Below, in pieces: positions 45,722 through 58,084 of a stretch of DNA of 64,000 nucleotides. The stretch spans positions 3,663,001-3,727,000 of the forward strand of contig OZ018418.1 of NCBI GenBank assembly GCA_963969595.1. The letters are read 5' to 3'. Position 1 is the stretch's first letter. Each line of letters starts with the position of its first letter. Below the pieces are notes generated by a model. That model worked only from the letters and a program-made list of their open reading frames with translations, had not been told where the DNA came from and ran no database searches. The stretch is from Neckera pumila (taxonomy: Eukaryota; Streptophyta; Bryopsida; Hypnales; Neckeraceae). The translations under genes were made by a program, and so were the position numbers.

Positions 45722-46910
45722 TACTTGGAGGAACATGGCTACATAATTGTGTTTCATTTATGGTGCGCTGCTTCAAAGGGTGTCATTGCAAGATTGTGTG
45801 AGACATATCCCACATTAGTGTAGAAGGCCAATTGGTTGGACATCAACTGTATGCACTTGACTTCAACCTTAGACAAGACAACAACAATATGGTTTTTTGC
45901 TTCATTACAAGTTGAAAAACATTTGTCACTGCAAATTGTATTATTGATTTATGTGTACTTTTTTCTAACAATTTTAGACTTTGAAGTTTAGAATCACTAT
46001 CTTGGGCAAGGATTTTGGCGGGAAAGGAAAATTGAGGTTCTCTTACAAGTGCAAGAAGGCGATGAGGAAGACAAAATTGGACTTTTGATGGAAAGATATA
46101 TTTATTAACTATACCACCAAGGATACTATATTGATGAATGAAGCAATATCAGTTTGGTGGCAAGGGCTTGCAAAAAGGACACAAAGTTTTGGTAGTTCCT
46201 CACAGAAAGAACAACCAAAGGAAATTTGGTTTTGGACTGCATAGTATCTATGGGTGATTTTTGAATTTAATGATTATGCATTCAAATTATAATTCATATA
46301 ACTAAGCATTAAACTAATGACTTGGATATTTCTTACTGTAGATGCATCAATTACAGCATGTCACAACACCGGGCACCACATTGTGGCTTTGGAGAAAGAC
46401 AAGGAGATTTTTGACGCCAACCTCCTATCTATAAAGAAGACTATTTTGGTCGTGGTGATTGTTGAAGCCACACAACCGCCGCTAATGGTTGTGGCCTCAC
46501 AAGATCCAAACACCATGACCGTGGTGCCTTACGATAGAAGTTTGCTCGTCTGAAAAGACCTAATAAGTTTCAAGATTTTTGAATTGTTTTTGTGCATGCA
46601 ATTTTTTATGTTCTATGAGTCTGACATTGTTTTATTTGTAATTGCAACAAAGAGGGACTGATGCTGATACATGTATTGATGAAAAAACAAAGTCTTTTCT
46701 TAAATCTAGAGAAGTCTTTTGATCTTACTGTATATGCCAAGCAGATGGCATCAACGCTAGCAGAGTTTGATTGCTCTAAACCAAAATGCAAAAAAGACAC
46801 ATATGTTCTAAATGTTTTAGAGTTTATTGATAGTTCAGCATCTGAGGGTAGAGACAGTTCTGAGTCTTCTACAATAGAGGATTCTGCAATCGAGTCCATT
46901 GCGACTTAGA

Positions 46911-49900
46911 TCCATGAGATTGACATATCTTGTGTTGGTTTTCATTATGATTGGATTTTTGTGTTTTATGGCTATATTTTGGGCATCAATCTTTTTTTCC
47001 CTTTGTACACTTCTTCATTGCATAATTTCTATGAAAATTATAGGACAACAAGTTGTTGCAGTGAAGATCTTTAAAAAAAGGATGTCAATGACTTAAATTT
47101 TAGAAAAATTTATTCAAATTTCTGAAAAACTAAAATTACCTACAGCCATGGTCATAGGTCCATCAGGCTTTCTTTCAAAAAAAAATTTCCCGCTCACAAG
47201 CTCACATGCTAGCAGACCTAGTGATTTTAGCAAGGGATGCAAGCACTAGATGGTTGGTAGTATATAGAAAACATCCACTTTTTTACGATTTTAAGATTTA
47301 CATATATATATTTGTCATGATCATCAAGTAATCTTCTGTGTGATTCCAACACAATTTGCGGTTCTAAAATCTAACCATTTTTGAGCATGCTACAACTTTA
47401 TATATATATATATATATATAATTCAACTATGTTTGTTTTTATATCTATATCTATATCTATACCTATATATCTATATCTATATCTATATTTGTTTGTTTGT
47501 TTGTTTGTTTGATTGTTTGTTTTCTAGACTTCTTCTTTTAGTTTAAGCTAAATGCAAAGAATTAAATTTGACAAAGTCTTTGAAAAGCAAAATTTCATAG
47601 TTAATCTATGGAATATGGTCATGACCTTGATGTAGCTTTGACAATTATACATGTTAGTTATAAGAAAGGATCCAAAAATGTGCTTTGCAAAAGTAGGTGA
47701 CACATCAAAAATCATGTACACCTAACTAGTACAAATTTCCAACCACCTAACCATATCTTTTAATTGATTTGACATCAAGATAAGGTTCTAACTAAACTTA
47801 TGGCAATGAAACATGGGTTTATCTATAATAGTTTAAGTCTCTCTAACTAAGGTGGCTAAAATTTATTAGCATCTGAGAAGATAATTACAGAGCAAATTTA
47901 TAATGGGAGGTTGATTAATTGCTTCTAACGGCTTTGCTTGAAAGCTGCACAGTCTGACTGACAGCTGGGGTATGGCAAGCATGCCAGCCCATTGTGATAG
48001 GAACTAACTTAAGTCACTTGGTATTGCTTTTCAAACTGGTGGGACTTAGTTGTTTGTGTTCTTTACGATTCATTGCTTGGCTGTGAAGTACTACTATTGC
48101 TACAGCTCAAGTGAGCTTGCCGTGTGGTTACATTGGTGGGATTAGTTTTTGGTGGAAATGGACTAATACGAAACAGTGCTCAAAGCTCTACAATCCATCA
48201 GGTCTTTTTTGTTGTGTAGTCATTTGGAATGATGTCTTGCTTGTATGTTTTTGGTTAATTTCTTGTGAAAGCTATAGCATGCATTTGTAGACTTTAGACA
48301 CCTGTTGTACCTCACTAATACTACATTGGTTTGTTGTGTTGTTGGGACGGGCACAGGTGAGGTCCACAACATCTTGAAGTATCCAAAATGATGCTTGCAA
48401 GACTTGACTTTTATTCCTAAAATATTGGTTGATTCCTTCTAAGTACAAAAGGGATTGACTTAGGTTCTAAATTTCATGCTTAGTTGGCTTATTATACTTT
48501 GTAATGATTTGGAATTACTTCTTGAGTTTCTGGTGATTGAAAGACTTGTTGTCTTAGTGGTGATATTTTAAACCTGCAAACTTTGCAAACCAATACGGTA
48601 TTGTTAATCAAGTGTATCAGGACATACTGCCGATTTCCTTCTTGCAAACATGATGTATCATCAGAAGGAGGCAAAATGAGACATGGTTTAGGTGGTTATT
48701 ACCAAGAGTACAATCAGTCCTCTCTTGTAAAGTTAAAGGCAGCTAGGGATATGGTAGGAACATGGTGAATCTTCTATATAGGCATACTTGGATTTGATAA
48801 TCAGATTGGAGTCAATTGGTATACTAGAAGACCAATTGACACGGGTAGATTTGCAATGTAAACTGACTGTAAGTTGTTGCATAATACAGTGCTGCTAACA
48901 ACTTTTTTACGGCACCTGAACAAAGAATGATTAGGAAAGCTTGTGGATCTCATACCAACTTATAGCGCAAGTCAAAAGAATAATTCAGTGAATAAAAGGG
49001 AGTCAGAATAGTGCCTTGAAAGTTTCAAGGATGTTCCAAAAAAGTTTTGTTTGTTTGTTTGTTTGTTTGTTTGTTTGTTTGTTTATTATTTTTTATTTTA
49101 TCTATTTATTTATTCTAAAAATATGCTTGTGAGAAAGGGCGGAGTTACTATGCATTGTAGAAAGCATACTTGAAGCCTTTTCACATTGTGGACGACCTCA
49201 ACCATTGTAAAAAGGTTAATTGTCAAAGATTGTAGTGTTTGAAGTTGAAAGAAATGTTTTTTGGGGGCATCCAAATTCCGATAAGCCTTGATTCGGGGAG
49301 GCTTTTGTACAAATTAATGTCATTTTTTTGCTTAAATATTTTTTGCTTGCTATTTGCAACAAAGTTGGCTACATGCTCAAAAAATTTCCTAACATTCAAA
49401 TTGGGGAACATGTACCAAAAAATTCAATAGGGAACTAGCTTCAACAAAAGTCTCATACAAAGCCTTTTTTTGGCAATTTATGATTTGTACATAAAATAAT
49501 TTCTTCAAAATATGAATAGTGGAATTCTAGATTTCAACTAGCTCTACAAGATGAAAAAATAAAAATAAAAAGCACTCAAAATATCAAACTTTGGCAAGCT
49601 TGACCAATTTGTGTCTAAGCTAAAATAAAGGGCAGTTTTGCATATTGGGACTGGCATGGGAGGAGGCAGGGTCAGTGTTAGCAAAGCCTGGCTCACTACA
49701 AACCATTAACGTTGGATAAAGTTTTCTTTGATTTCAATGATATTTTTCCTTCTCTCAATTTTGAAGATGTTCCTTGTTTTATAAACTATAAAGTCTAGAA
49801 TGTTCACCATTAAATTTCAATGATTTCAAAATATAGGATGTCAATCTCCCATAGCTTGTAAAGACATGTCATTGTGTATTCCAAGATGAGAAGAGAAGAT

Positions 49901-51269
49901 CTTTATACAAGTGAGGTGGTAGGAAGTAAAATAACCCAAGTGGGATATGTGAATTAGAATTACTAGGAGCTCAACCGCTCATACTTAAGTAAAAAGTAGG
50001 AATTTAATTCAAATCAAAATTCCAGGCCTCATTTGTCATAGTAGAATAATTTTTTATCAAAAACATTTGAACTGCAAAAAGCTAAGAAATCAAGATAACT
50101 TTCATTTTCAAATCTATTTGAGATTTTGAATCTCCAATTAAAAATTAAAGGACAAATTTCAAATAGAGGTTGAAAGGGACATTTTCATTGACATTTTCAA
50201 ACACCCTCTTTGAATTTTGTCCATAACTTTTTTTGGAGGCTCAAAATTACAAATGGAATTTTTGGAAATGAAAGTTAGCTTGATTTACCAACTTTTTGAT
50301 ATAAAGTTTTTTTGAAATAAAGTATTCTACTATGTCAAAATGAGGTTTGAAATTTTGCTTTGAACATAATTTCTATGTTTTGACAACAAGTGGTCAAGCT
50401 CTCATCTTCAAATTATTTCATATCCTTTGAGAATTTATGAAGGACAATGAATTTGATTATAAAAATGACCTCTCTATCCATCATTGCAACAAATGTCAAA
50501 GAAACAATTATATCATCTTATTGTCTTATCTCAGGCAAATTGTCTAGTACAAACACCTAAATAATGACTTATTACAGTCTTCCATCAATCCAATATACTC
50601 TTTCAAATAAATGAGATTAGAACTCATTAGGTTTGTTAGTGTCCAAAATCAATGCCTTGGATGATGGTGATGGAGTTATTAATGACTACTTGAAGAGCTA
50701 CTTTTTTAATGTAAATTCATGAGAAGTATTTTTTTAATTCCTTCATGTAGTGGTTGTGTTAGGAAATGTTGTAGCCATGTTAGGAAATATTGTTACACCT
50801 TCAAATGATAAAATGACCATTACGGGCATACTTTTTGGAGGTTTTGTAGTCTAGAGACTATTTTGGGCCAATTGGGCAACACACTTCAAAAATTGAAAAC
50901 AAATTCATACTTTGTCAAAAAAGAAGTCAATGGCTCTCTCCATTTTTCACATTAGTCTTTGTATGAAAATAAAAAAATAAAAAAATTCAATAATGTCAAC
51001 AAGGCAAACCAATCATTCTGCTTGTTGGTTTACCTTTGTGCTTTTCCACCAAGACAAAAAACAAACAAATGTTTGCAGGCTCTGTATCAAAATAGAGGAG
51101 GCTATGCATTGAACAAATGCTCCATATGAGGAAGTTCGAGTGTGGGAAGTTTGAGTAGGACCTTATATATATGTGATACAGGAAGAGAGACTCTCATAGC
51201 GCAGCTACTTGATTACAGAGCATAGGACATGCATTACAAGAACTAGTAAAGCTTTACTGAGGTTAAAGC
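46911..51269. other. Long stretch without a supported gene
   Basis: AT-rich DNA. Microsatellites are present: AT run and (TATATC)n at 47400-47485, (TTTG)n at 47486-47520 and 49047-49085. Short open stretches such as 48583-48768 show no recognisable motif. No element ends were found. Confidence 0.5.
47400..47520. repeat. Compound microsatellite (AT)n, (TATCTA)n, (TTTG)n
   Basis: Consecutive runs of AT, of TATATC/TATCTA and of GTTT repeats are visible. A separate (TTTG)n run of about ten units is at 49047-49085. Confidence 0.9.
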
Positions 51270-51969
51270 AGGCAGCTAAACATAACTAAATTGTAACGGA
51301 AGAGTACATCTCACAATTCTGATAATCTTAGTGAAAGAAAAGAAACATAACGAAATAGCGGTGACACTGCAGACCATAGAATCGAATTTCAAATACCCAT
51401 TGCATTTGCAGTAGCGGGTAAAAGCTACTGCTGCTGCACGAAAACGAGTTGAGCCTGTTGTGCAGTTTACTCTTACAGCAGAAATCACTTAACGTCAACC
51501 CCATGGCAAATTAGGATGTGCAAGATATACATTTTGGTCCTGCCCACCCTTCGAAAAATGGTTTCTAGGTCAATGCTTGTCCTCAACCTCAAACACACTC
51601 CACACTCTGCACCTGTGCACGGTGCGCTACCCACTAATACACCAGTCTCCTACGATTTTGATGCAGATGTAATCTTTTCTAGACAGCCCAGATCGACCCC
51701 ATTCTGCGCCCCTCCCCAATCCAGAAACAAAGACTACCTTCGGGTCTGGGACGGCTTCTTTCGTCTCTGCCAATTCTCAACTACTGAACTCGAAATTGGA
51801 TGCAGCACGCGTCCACGCTTCCACAACCATCAGGGGAAACCATTGCCAACAAGCCTTGATAATCACAACCAACTGCCTGGCCTCATTCCTGCACTTTCCC
51901 ATCGCCATGACGACCCAGTAGCAGACACAACAAGACAAAAGTGAATATCAACTCTCACGATTACCTCTT
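51270..51969 (-). other. Probable 3' flank and UTR of SMT2
   Basis: The region directly downstream of the SMT2 stop is more GC-rich than the surroundings, as is the gene. No clear poly(A) signal stands out. A 142-codon frame on the opposite strand (51516-51944) has no recognisable motif and is taken as chance. Confidence 0.35.
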
Positions 51970-53082
51970 TCACTGGGCCTCCTCCGGTTTTCGCAACACC
52001 AGCAAGTGCATAGGGGTAAAGATCCCAGTCTCGCCGCCTCGCGTTAGATGCAGCGCCGTCTTGAACAACATTTCATGCACATCCACCACGCCCCGAGGAG
52101 CGACACCTAGGAAAGACAACAATGCAATCACAAGGTGATTACGGTAGTACGCTAGACGTCCCATCTTCAGGCGCGTCCACCACGGTTTGGCAGGAGGTAG
52201 TGCCAGGTCTCGATCTTCCAGAACCTCGAATCCCACATCCTTGGCTATGTCGCCCACCTGCTTGTAGCTCCGCAGCCCAGGGAGAGCATCTCCATGTTCA
52301 ATGCCGTGAATGCACTCCACATGTTCGCCATTGTCCGCCCTGAACTCGGGCGTGGTGACCCACTCGTAAGTGACATATAGATGTCCCGGCTTTAGAACAC
52401 GGTACACCTCAGCGTAAACATCCTTCAGCTCCGGTGCATGGCAGGTTGCCTCGATAGAGTATGCTCCATCAAAAGTAGAGTCTTCAAATGGCATGTGCAA
52501 GAAGTTGCCGCACACGACCTCGCACAATTTATCTAGCCCGGCTTTTTTGTTGTGATTCCTTGCACGGGCAACCTGGTAATCGTTAATGGTGATGCCAATG
52601 ACATGTGACTGGGAGTACGCTGCAATTGCGCGCATGGGTCCACCCACCCCACACCCCACATCAAGTACCTTCTGCCCTGGCTTGGCGCCCAACAGATCCA
52701 CCACACGCTCCTCATGCATTCTAGTCTCGTCCTTGTGGGACTGCCCCGGTATAGCAGGGGAGAAGTGGAAGCTCTGACCCCAACCCCACTCGTAAATGTC
52801 AGTCACGAGATTGTAAAACGTGTCCACAAGCTTGGGCACATCATCCTTCCCCTCGATCTGCTTCGGCTTCTCGAAGAAGGAAGCGTACTTCTGGTAGTTG
52901 CTCTTCACTTGCCCTCGAGTTATGCTCCCACCCCCTAAATCGACAGCTCTCTTGCCTTTCGTCTCCGCCGCGCCCGCCAACACCAACACGTAATAAGCAC
53001 CGGCTCCCATCGCACCCATCAACCCCCAGAACATACCCCATGTCATCCATACCTCTATGCCCCCTCCACCCTCCATTTCCAT
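51970..53082 (-). CDS. SMT2: Sterol C-24 methyltransferase, SMT2 class
   Basis: An intact, intronless frame of 370 codons. The first ATG is at 53082; an in-frame TAG lies about 55 bp upstream, and residues 11-37 form an N-terminal membrane anchor as usual in plant SMTs. Key motifs: Y-E-W-G-W-G-Q-S-F-H-F-S-P at 97-109 (sterol-binding region I), L-D-V-G-C-G-V-G-G-P at 140-149 (SAM-binding), Y-S-I-E-A-T-C-H-A-P at 208-217 and Y-E-W-V at 239-242. The S-F-H-F-S-P-x-I-P-G-x-S-H-K-D segment and the R-G-G-E-T-G-I-F-x-P-M-H end match SMT2/SMT3 rather than SMT1. The enzyme transfers a methyl group from S-adenosylmethionine to 24-methylenelophenol in the ER, directing flux to 24-ethyl sterols such as sitosterol. 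Lack of introns agrees with SMT2 genes elsewhere. No damage is visible; this is the only clearly functional gene in the window. Confidence 0.95.
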   Translation of the reverse strand: MEMEGGGGIEVWMTWGMFWGLMGAMGAGAYYVLVLAGAAETKGKRAVDLGGGSITRGQVKSNYQKYASFFEKPKQIEGKDDVPKLVDTFYNLVTDIYEWGWGQSFHFSPAIPGQSHKDETRMHEERVVDLLGAKPGQKVLDVGCGVGGPMRAIAAYSQSHVIGITINDYQVARARNHNKKAGLDKLCEVVCGNFLHMPFEDSTFDGAYSIEATCHAPELKDVYAEVYRVLKPGHLYVTYEWVTTPEFRADNGEHVECIHGIEHGDALPGLRSYKQVGDIAKDVGFEVLEDRDLALPPAKPWWTRLKMGRLAYYRNHLVIALLSFLGVAPRGVVDVHEMLFKTALHLTRGGETGIFTPMHLLVLRKPEEAQ

Positions 53083-53683
53083 CCCCAACTTTGATCGCAA
53101 TGCAAACTCCCAAATGACCTGAAACTGCAACGAGACCTACCTACACGTAATACCCACCGTCAGGTCGCGAGAATAAGCACGCAGTGGCGTACAGAGGCAC
53201 CAAGAAGCCCCGGGCAAGAGGCAAGACCCTGCAACTCTCGACACGCACAAAAAGAAGAGCACCTGCAAGTAGGCTCAAGAGTCCTCTGAACCTGGGCCGG
53301 GCCGGGCCAAGTCAATTTCTGGTGAACCAGCCCGGGGGGTCTTGGGGCCGGTCTTGGCGCCGGGTACAGCGCTGCCGAAGCGTCACTTGGCGCCTCCAAT
53401 CTCCGTTCGCTGTGTCTCGTATATCAGCCCTTGATGCGCTCTTCTGTCATCCACAATCGACGTAAGTTTTAGACAACGTCCTCTCGTCCTAAATTCTTCA
53501 CGAACTTGTGACGATTCTCTTCGTTCGTCGATGTTCCAGAAGGCAGACCATGGTACAGTAATGGACAGGGTTGAAAGGCAGGGCCCTACTGCAAATTATT
53601 ACTCCGTAAAAGTGAGACTTACTCTACTGGTCATCATGTTTGATGAATCGTGTATATTAACCCTTTAACAATCAGAATTGCAG
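53083..53683 (-). promoter_or_regulatory. 5' UTR and promoter region of SMT2
   Basis: GC-rich sequence upstream of the SMT2 start, with many CpGs at about 53160-53420. No confident TATA box was identified. The open frames on both strands here (for example 53184-53465 +) show no domain and reflect GC content. Confidence 0.4.
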
Positions 53684-53955
53684 GACGTTGAACCCTGCAT
53701 TCGAACTGGGACACGCAGGGTGAAAACGCAGGAATTTTACCTCCGAAAAAATGCAGGAATTTTTTATTTTTCATGTATTATTTTTTTTTTGAATTTTGAA
53801 TTCATATTTACAATCAAAGGCCCCAAAATAGCTAGGAGAGGTTAACATCTAATCCTAGACACGGCTCAAAATAGGGGCAAGATTTTTCTTTTATCTCCAC
53901 CAATTTCTGCGTTTTCACCCTGCGGGTCCCAGTTTGAATGTAGGATTTAACGTGT
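53684..53955. mobile_element. Small TIR element (MITE), about 272 bp
   Basis: ACGTTGAACCCTGCATTCGAACTGGGACACGCAGGGTGAAAACGCAG-like sequence at the left is mirrored, with a few mismatches, by its inverse at 53905-53955. Terminal arms are about 50 bp. The interior is AT-rich. It sits upstream of SMT2. Target duplication not clear. Confidence 0.6.
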
Positions 53956-54619
53956 TTCCTCAGAGCTGGGCTATGGTTTTACAATACAAATCGACCTACA
54001 TACAATATACCTGGGTCTTGAAGGAATTAGAAAAATGAATTATATAAACCGAGCTTTAATGATTAAGTTAAGGTAATGCCGGCACACACTGAAATCCACC
54101 CTTGCTGCCATGGCCTGGCTTCGTCTGGCTGTGGACTGTGACCTTGTTTTTTGTGCTGTCGCCATGAGAGCCTGCCGATTGTCAGAGTTGGCCCCCTCTT
54201 GTCAGCTAGGTGCTTTGGTGTATTTACCGAGCCTACAGTAAAGTCCTGTGGATAATTTCCAATATTCCAATGTTAGTGTTTTGGGCAATAGCATGGCATG
54301 CCCACATATCCATCATATGGGGACCCGAGCAGACATCTAGATTACTGTTTATGACCCATGCCGCATGGCTGCAGGCCCAATGTTTTGCTTCCGACTGTAG
54401 GATTTAGGCGACTTAGGTTTAGTGTGTGCAATTTTTTAGTTAGGTTTTAAGTTCTAATGTTGTTGTTTTAAACTTATATTCTTGCTCACTTTTTATTGTA
54501 GAATTTAGCAGAGTTTAAGAGGAATTTTTATAAGAATGGATTCAATCAATTTCAAAAAACTTGACGACATAGAATGCACCCAAAAAATTAATAAAGGGAA
54601 GGAGGCATTTACTTTCCAG
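53956..54619. other. No supported gene
   Basis: A short open stretch at 54210-54407 has no recognisable motif. Nothing else seen. Confidence 0.4.
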
Positions 54620-55610
54620 TTTTTCAAAAATGGGGGGGGGAAGGGAAGCTTGACTAAGTGATTCCAATTTGCATGATTGGGAGTTTGTAACCTTAAAACT
54701 TATAGGACAAAGGGGTCCCCTTTAAATCATCCTTTTTTGTTACCGTGTGACATCACGTACATTTAAAATGACAGGTGTATCTATGGGAAGTTCAATCACT
54801 GTAGAAGATCTCACCTTTTTACACCAAAATTGAGGATGAATAGTTGCAATTTGATCTGATCCAGTTTTATTATCTATCTTCCATTGGCTACTCAATGGCA
54901 TCTTTGTTGTTTAAGGATTAATGATAAAGAAGATGGGGAGGGAAAGCAGTCAGACTAAATTATCCCTATTTTTGAATCATTGTGAGTGCCTAACCTGAAT
55001 GTTAAAAAAAATGGGGAGGGGGGGTGGACCTGGACAAAGTGATTCCATTTTTGGTCACTAAGAGTGGCTAACCTTAATTTTTTTTTTAAATGGGGATGGA
55101 GGGGAAGTAGGCTGAAGTGATCCCAATTTTAATGATTGTTTTTAGGTTATCCCTAATGAAAAAAAAATGGGGAGGAAGTGGAATGGGGACTAATTGATCC
55201 CAATCTTGTATCTCTGTAAGTGGCTATCCTTCATGAAAAAATGGGGAAGGAAGAAAAGCATGACTAATTAAAGGCCTTATTTATTAAAATGAGACAATCT
55301 ACAAATTTTGAAACTTCAGCCCTAAAGTAGTATAGTGATTTTATCATTGAGTCGACAATAGACAGTTTACGCAACCTTTGGGCAATCAAAGGTTATTATA
55401 TATATTAATATATTAAAGTCTCAAATTAACGAATAGTCTCAAAATTGATCGATTATAGCGATTTATCTTTGAGTCAACGATAAAATTGAGACTACATTTT
55501 GTCCAAATATAACAAATATGGCCTTATTGATCCCATTTTTTTTCATCATTGGAAGTGTCTAAGCTGAATGCTAAAAAAAATGGAGAGGAAGTGCAATGAC
55601 GCTAGCGTGT
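54620..55610. repeat. Degenerate minisatellite, about 80-bp unit, interrupted
   Basis: Units around AAAATGGGGAGG-GAAGT...GACTAA-TGATCCCAATTTT..ATCATTGT-AGTGGCTAACCTTAATG recur about seven times (near 54620, 54930, 55010, 55088, 55160, 55235 and 55520). Between about 55281 and 55527 a stretch with GAGACTA/TAGTCTC words and flanking GGCCTTAT copies (55273-55280, 55520-55527) interrupts the array, perhaps a small insertion. A GAGCCTGTGA-GC(A/C)TGGAG-type patch follows at 55600-55665. Confidence 0.65.
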
Positions 55611-55665
55611 GAGCTTGGAGCCATGAGCCTGTGAGCATGGAGCGTGGAGCCTGTGAACCTAGAGC

Positions 55666-56652
55666 CTGAAAAAAAAAATCCCATTTTTTTGCCAAAAAAT
55701 TTTTTTTTGTTAAAATAAATCAAAAAATTGAATTTTTTTGCTATTAATGGTAAATTTGGGACCTATGACTATATACCCTATGATTGTGGATTAGTAAATA
55801 TTTTATGTGCTGTTCAAATTTTTTGTAGTAGAAAAGAATCCTCCACATGGTGAGACTAAGAGTCATTTCTTATAAAGGCTAAGGTTTTGAAGAAACCTTG
55901 GCTCCAAAAAAAATGGAGAAGTCTGGTGGTGACCACGGCATTGTCCAAAAAAATTTAGAAAAATAAATGACGGTGTCGGATTGAAACTGGGAGTCATTTC
56001 TCATTGAGTCTAACCTTAAGGTTCTAGGGTCTGAATGGATTTCAAAAGCAAATGAGGAAAGCCTAAAAACCAATTGGGGCAAAGTCTATACATGCTTTAT
56101 TTATTATTCTATACGTGCTTTATATATACATGCTTCAGTTAATATTTTCAACAAAATGTCAGAGAATCGCAGGGAATATAATTCTCCACATAATGACGGA
56201 GAATGGCTATTCTCCCAAACGGTGCTCTTACATGTCTGACCATTGAATATGACACCTCTTATAGTAGTGTGTTCTCGAATGCCAATTGTTATGGAACATA
56301 TAAATAGGAACCCTAGAACTTTGGTCTTGTCACTCTTCCTCATTTTCACCACTCTGCGCTTACATACTAGCATTGTATAGATAAGGCCATAAATATGGGA
56401 ATTGCAAAGGATTTGAAAAGAATGGGATAGGAAAATAAAAAAAACAAAAAATACAAATTGATATCATATTCATACTTGCATTACAAAATTATGGGTCAAA
56501 TCCATAATTCCATACCACGTCTTAGTTGTTGACCATTCATACTTTTTCATACCAAAACAATTTATAAATAAGTCATATTCATATACTTCATCAAAGGATA
56601 AACATTTTCAACTCCATATGCTTGAAATCATTTTAATCATACCAAATTAAAA
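55666..56652. other. No supported gene
   Basis: AT-rich sequence with homopolymer runs. Short frames at 55879-56373 show no motif. Confidence 0.4.
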
Positions 56653-58084
56653 TTAACTCAATACAAATGAAGAATATACAAGAATGTGGCCACTTCTACT
56701 CAAAGTAATGATGAATCCTACTCTAAGTAATAGAAGCTTCAACTCATTGAAGCTATAACTAGGTGCATGAATGAATTGGTCATCATGCACATCCATCTTG
56801 CAGAAATATTGGTATAGGTAGTACAAGTGTTTACAATTCACATACGCTTGACGCCCTCTGATAGCAGAGTCAAACATTTGAACAAAGTCCGGGCAAGTGC
56901 ATGAAGGGAACATATCCAACGTAATTCGGTATACATTTCTGTTTGACTCACCCTCAATCTTTAATGACACTATTGCACCTAGGCCTGGAAAAGGAAGCAA
57001 GGTCACTCCTAGAATTTGCCCTTTGATATTTCCAGCACTCTCCTACTTGTTCCTCTGCTCTATAGTTGGTACACTTGCATTTCTCCATATAGTTTGGTTG
57101 TTCCGAGTAGTTGGATATACATCTGCATCATGTGGCGGCGGTTGATCATACAAAACACTCTTGAATACATTTGACATATTGAAGAGTCGTTGTGGTGACA
57201 ATATAGGGCGCTTTTGAAAATGGAAGTCAGCATGTTGAAGATATAGTGTCTCTTCTCGATTGAGGTAGGTCTCGGTCAGTACAGGCCAAACTTTGGGAAC
57301 CTCAAGCCTATCAATAACATACTTGCGCTTGTACCTTTTACACATCAATCAATATCATCCCAACAAAACCAAAAGTCTGCCAGCACTTCTCGGTTAGTCC
57401 CATAATCTTCTTTTTTGCCATGATACGTGGAAGCTGGAGTTCCCTTCTGCCCTCTTGCAATTTTTGCAGTACCCTTGATGTTGGATGCCTGTTGTTGAGT
57501 TTGGCATTAGGCATTTGATTTGTGTCTAATCTTTGCAATGTGCCACTTTGACATATCGCAATCGCTTTCAAATGCAATAGTAACATGCCGAGATGCTTGC
57601 ACTTCATTTTGCTTTCTTTTGCCGTCGGAAGTCTCCTCAAAAGCTATACTAGACCTTGTTTGCACACAAGGTTGAGAAAAACTGATTTTGTCAGGTCGAT
57701 GTGAAACTCCCGCATCGTCAATGGGAACATCCAACTTCCTCTTTGTGCTTCCAAAGATCTCTTCACCTTCCAAATGCGGTATGCGACTTCCAATACCCTC
57801 AGCTCCAAGTAATGTATTTAGAGCCTTTGCCATTTCCTTCGGGTCTTCGCTTCGTTGTGCAGCTCTCAACTTTAACTCCCCTTTAGATGGACCAGATCCA
57901 CATGCATGTCCTTTTAAATAAGCACGGTAGTTTGTTATTTGGGTCCATGCATGGATACCGTCATCGCAAGTGGCATCAAACAAACTCTTGCCCCGATTGC
58001 CAGACATCTGAAGCCACTTGTTATGAATTGTTTCCGACAAGTTGTACGAAGACATATCCGCCAGCTCCTCCAAACTCAAATCCT
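56653..58084 (-). pseudogene. MULE-like transposase, C-terminal part with SWIM zinc finger
   Basis: After an acceptor-like TTTGTAG at 58085 the frame reads through L-S-E-T-I-H-N-K-W-L-Q-M-S-G-N, G-P-S-K-G-E-L-K-L-R-A-A-Q-R-S, a disordered Lys/Ser-rich stretch and, after frame changes near 57520 and 57345, a C-terminal C-T-C-P-D-F...C-K-H (about 56910-56830). That is the C-x-C-x(n)-C-x-H pattern of SWIM zinc fingers, the usual last domain of MULE transposases. The protein ends near 56653. Two frameshifts make it non-functional. Confidence 0.6.

Larger units (their letters stand above)
43500..46910 (+). pseudogene. Broken gene with possible DNA-methyltransferase-like C-terminal motif
   Basis: Several aligned pieces look like one protein gene. 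43512-43787 is open for about 90 codons with no nearby ATG (G-P-E-F-L-R-V-Y-V-H-P-S-Q-L to a Lys/Arg-rich end). 44270-44403 (K-K-V-V-I-L-E-L-I, then I-F-N-V-S-I-I-D-V) and 44610-44756 follow. After the mini-CACTA, 45725-45890 continues in frame (E-E-H-G-Y-I-I-V-F-H-L-W-C-A-A). 46320-46420 has A-C-H-N-T-G-H-H-I-V-A-L-E-K-D-K-E-I-F, which fits the A/G-x-x-x-G-R-x-x-x-G-x-E motif region of N4/N6-type DNA methyltransferases. An acidic Ser-rich frame at 46661-46909 may be the tail. Introns are likely, and stops are frequent. The methyltransferase reading is tentative. Confidence 0.35.

Noticed and set aside
51516..51944. 142-codon frame on the + strand beside SMT2
   Set aside because: No recognisable domain, overlaps the probable SMT2 3' flank in antisense, and lies in GC-rich DNA where long chance frames are common.
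53184..53465. 93-codon + strand frame upstream of SMT2
   Set aside because: Arg/Pro/Ser-rich composition typical of GC-rich promoter DNA and a competing frame on the other strand; no motif.
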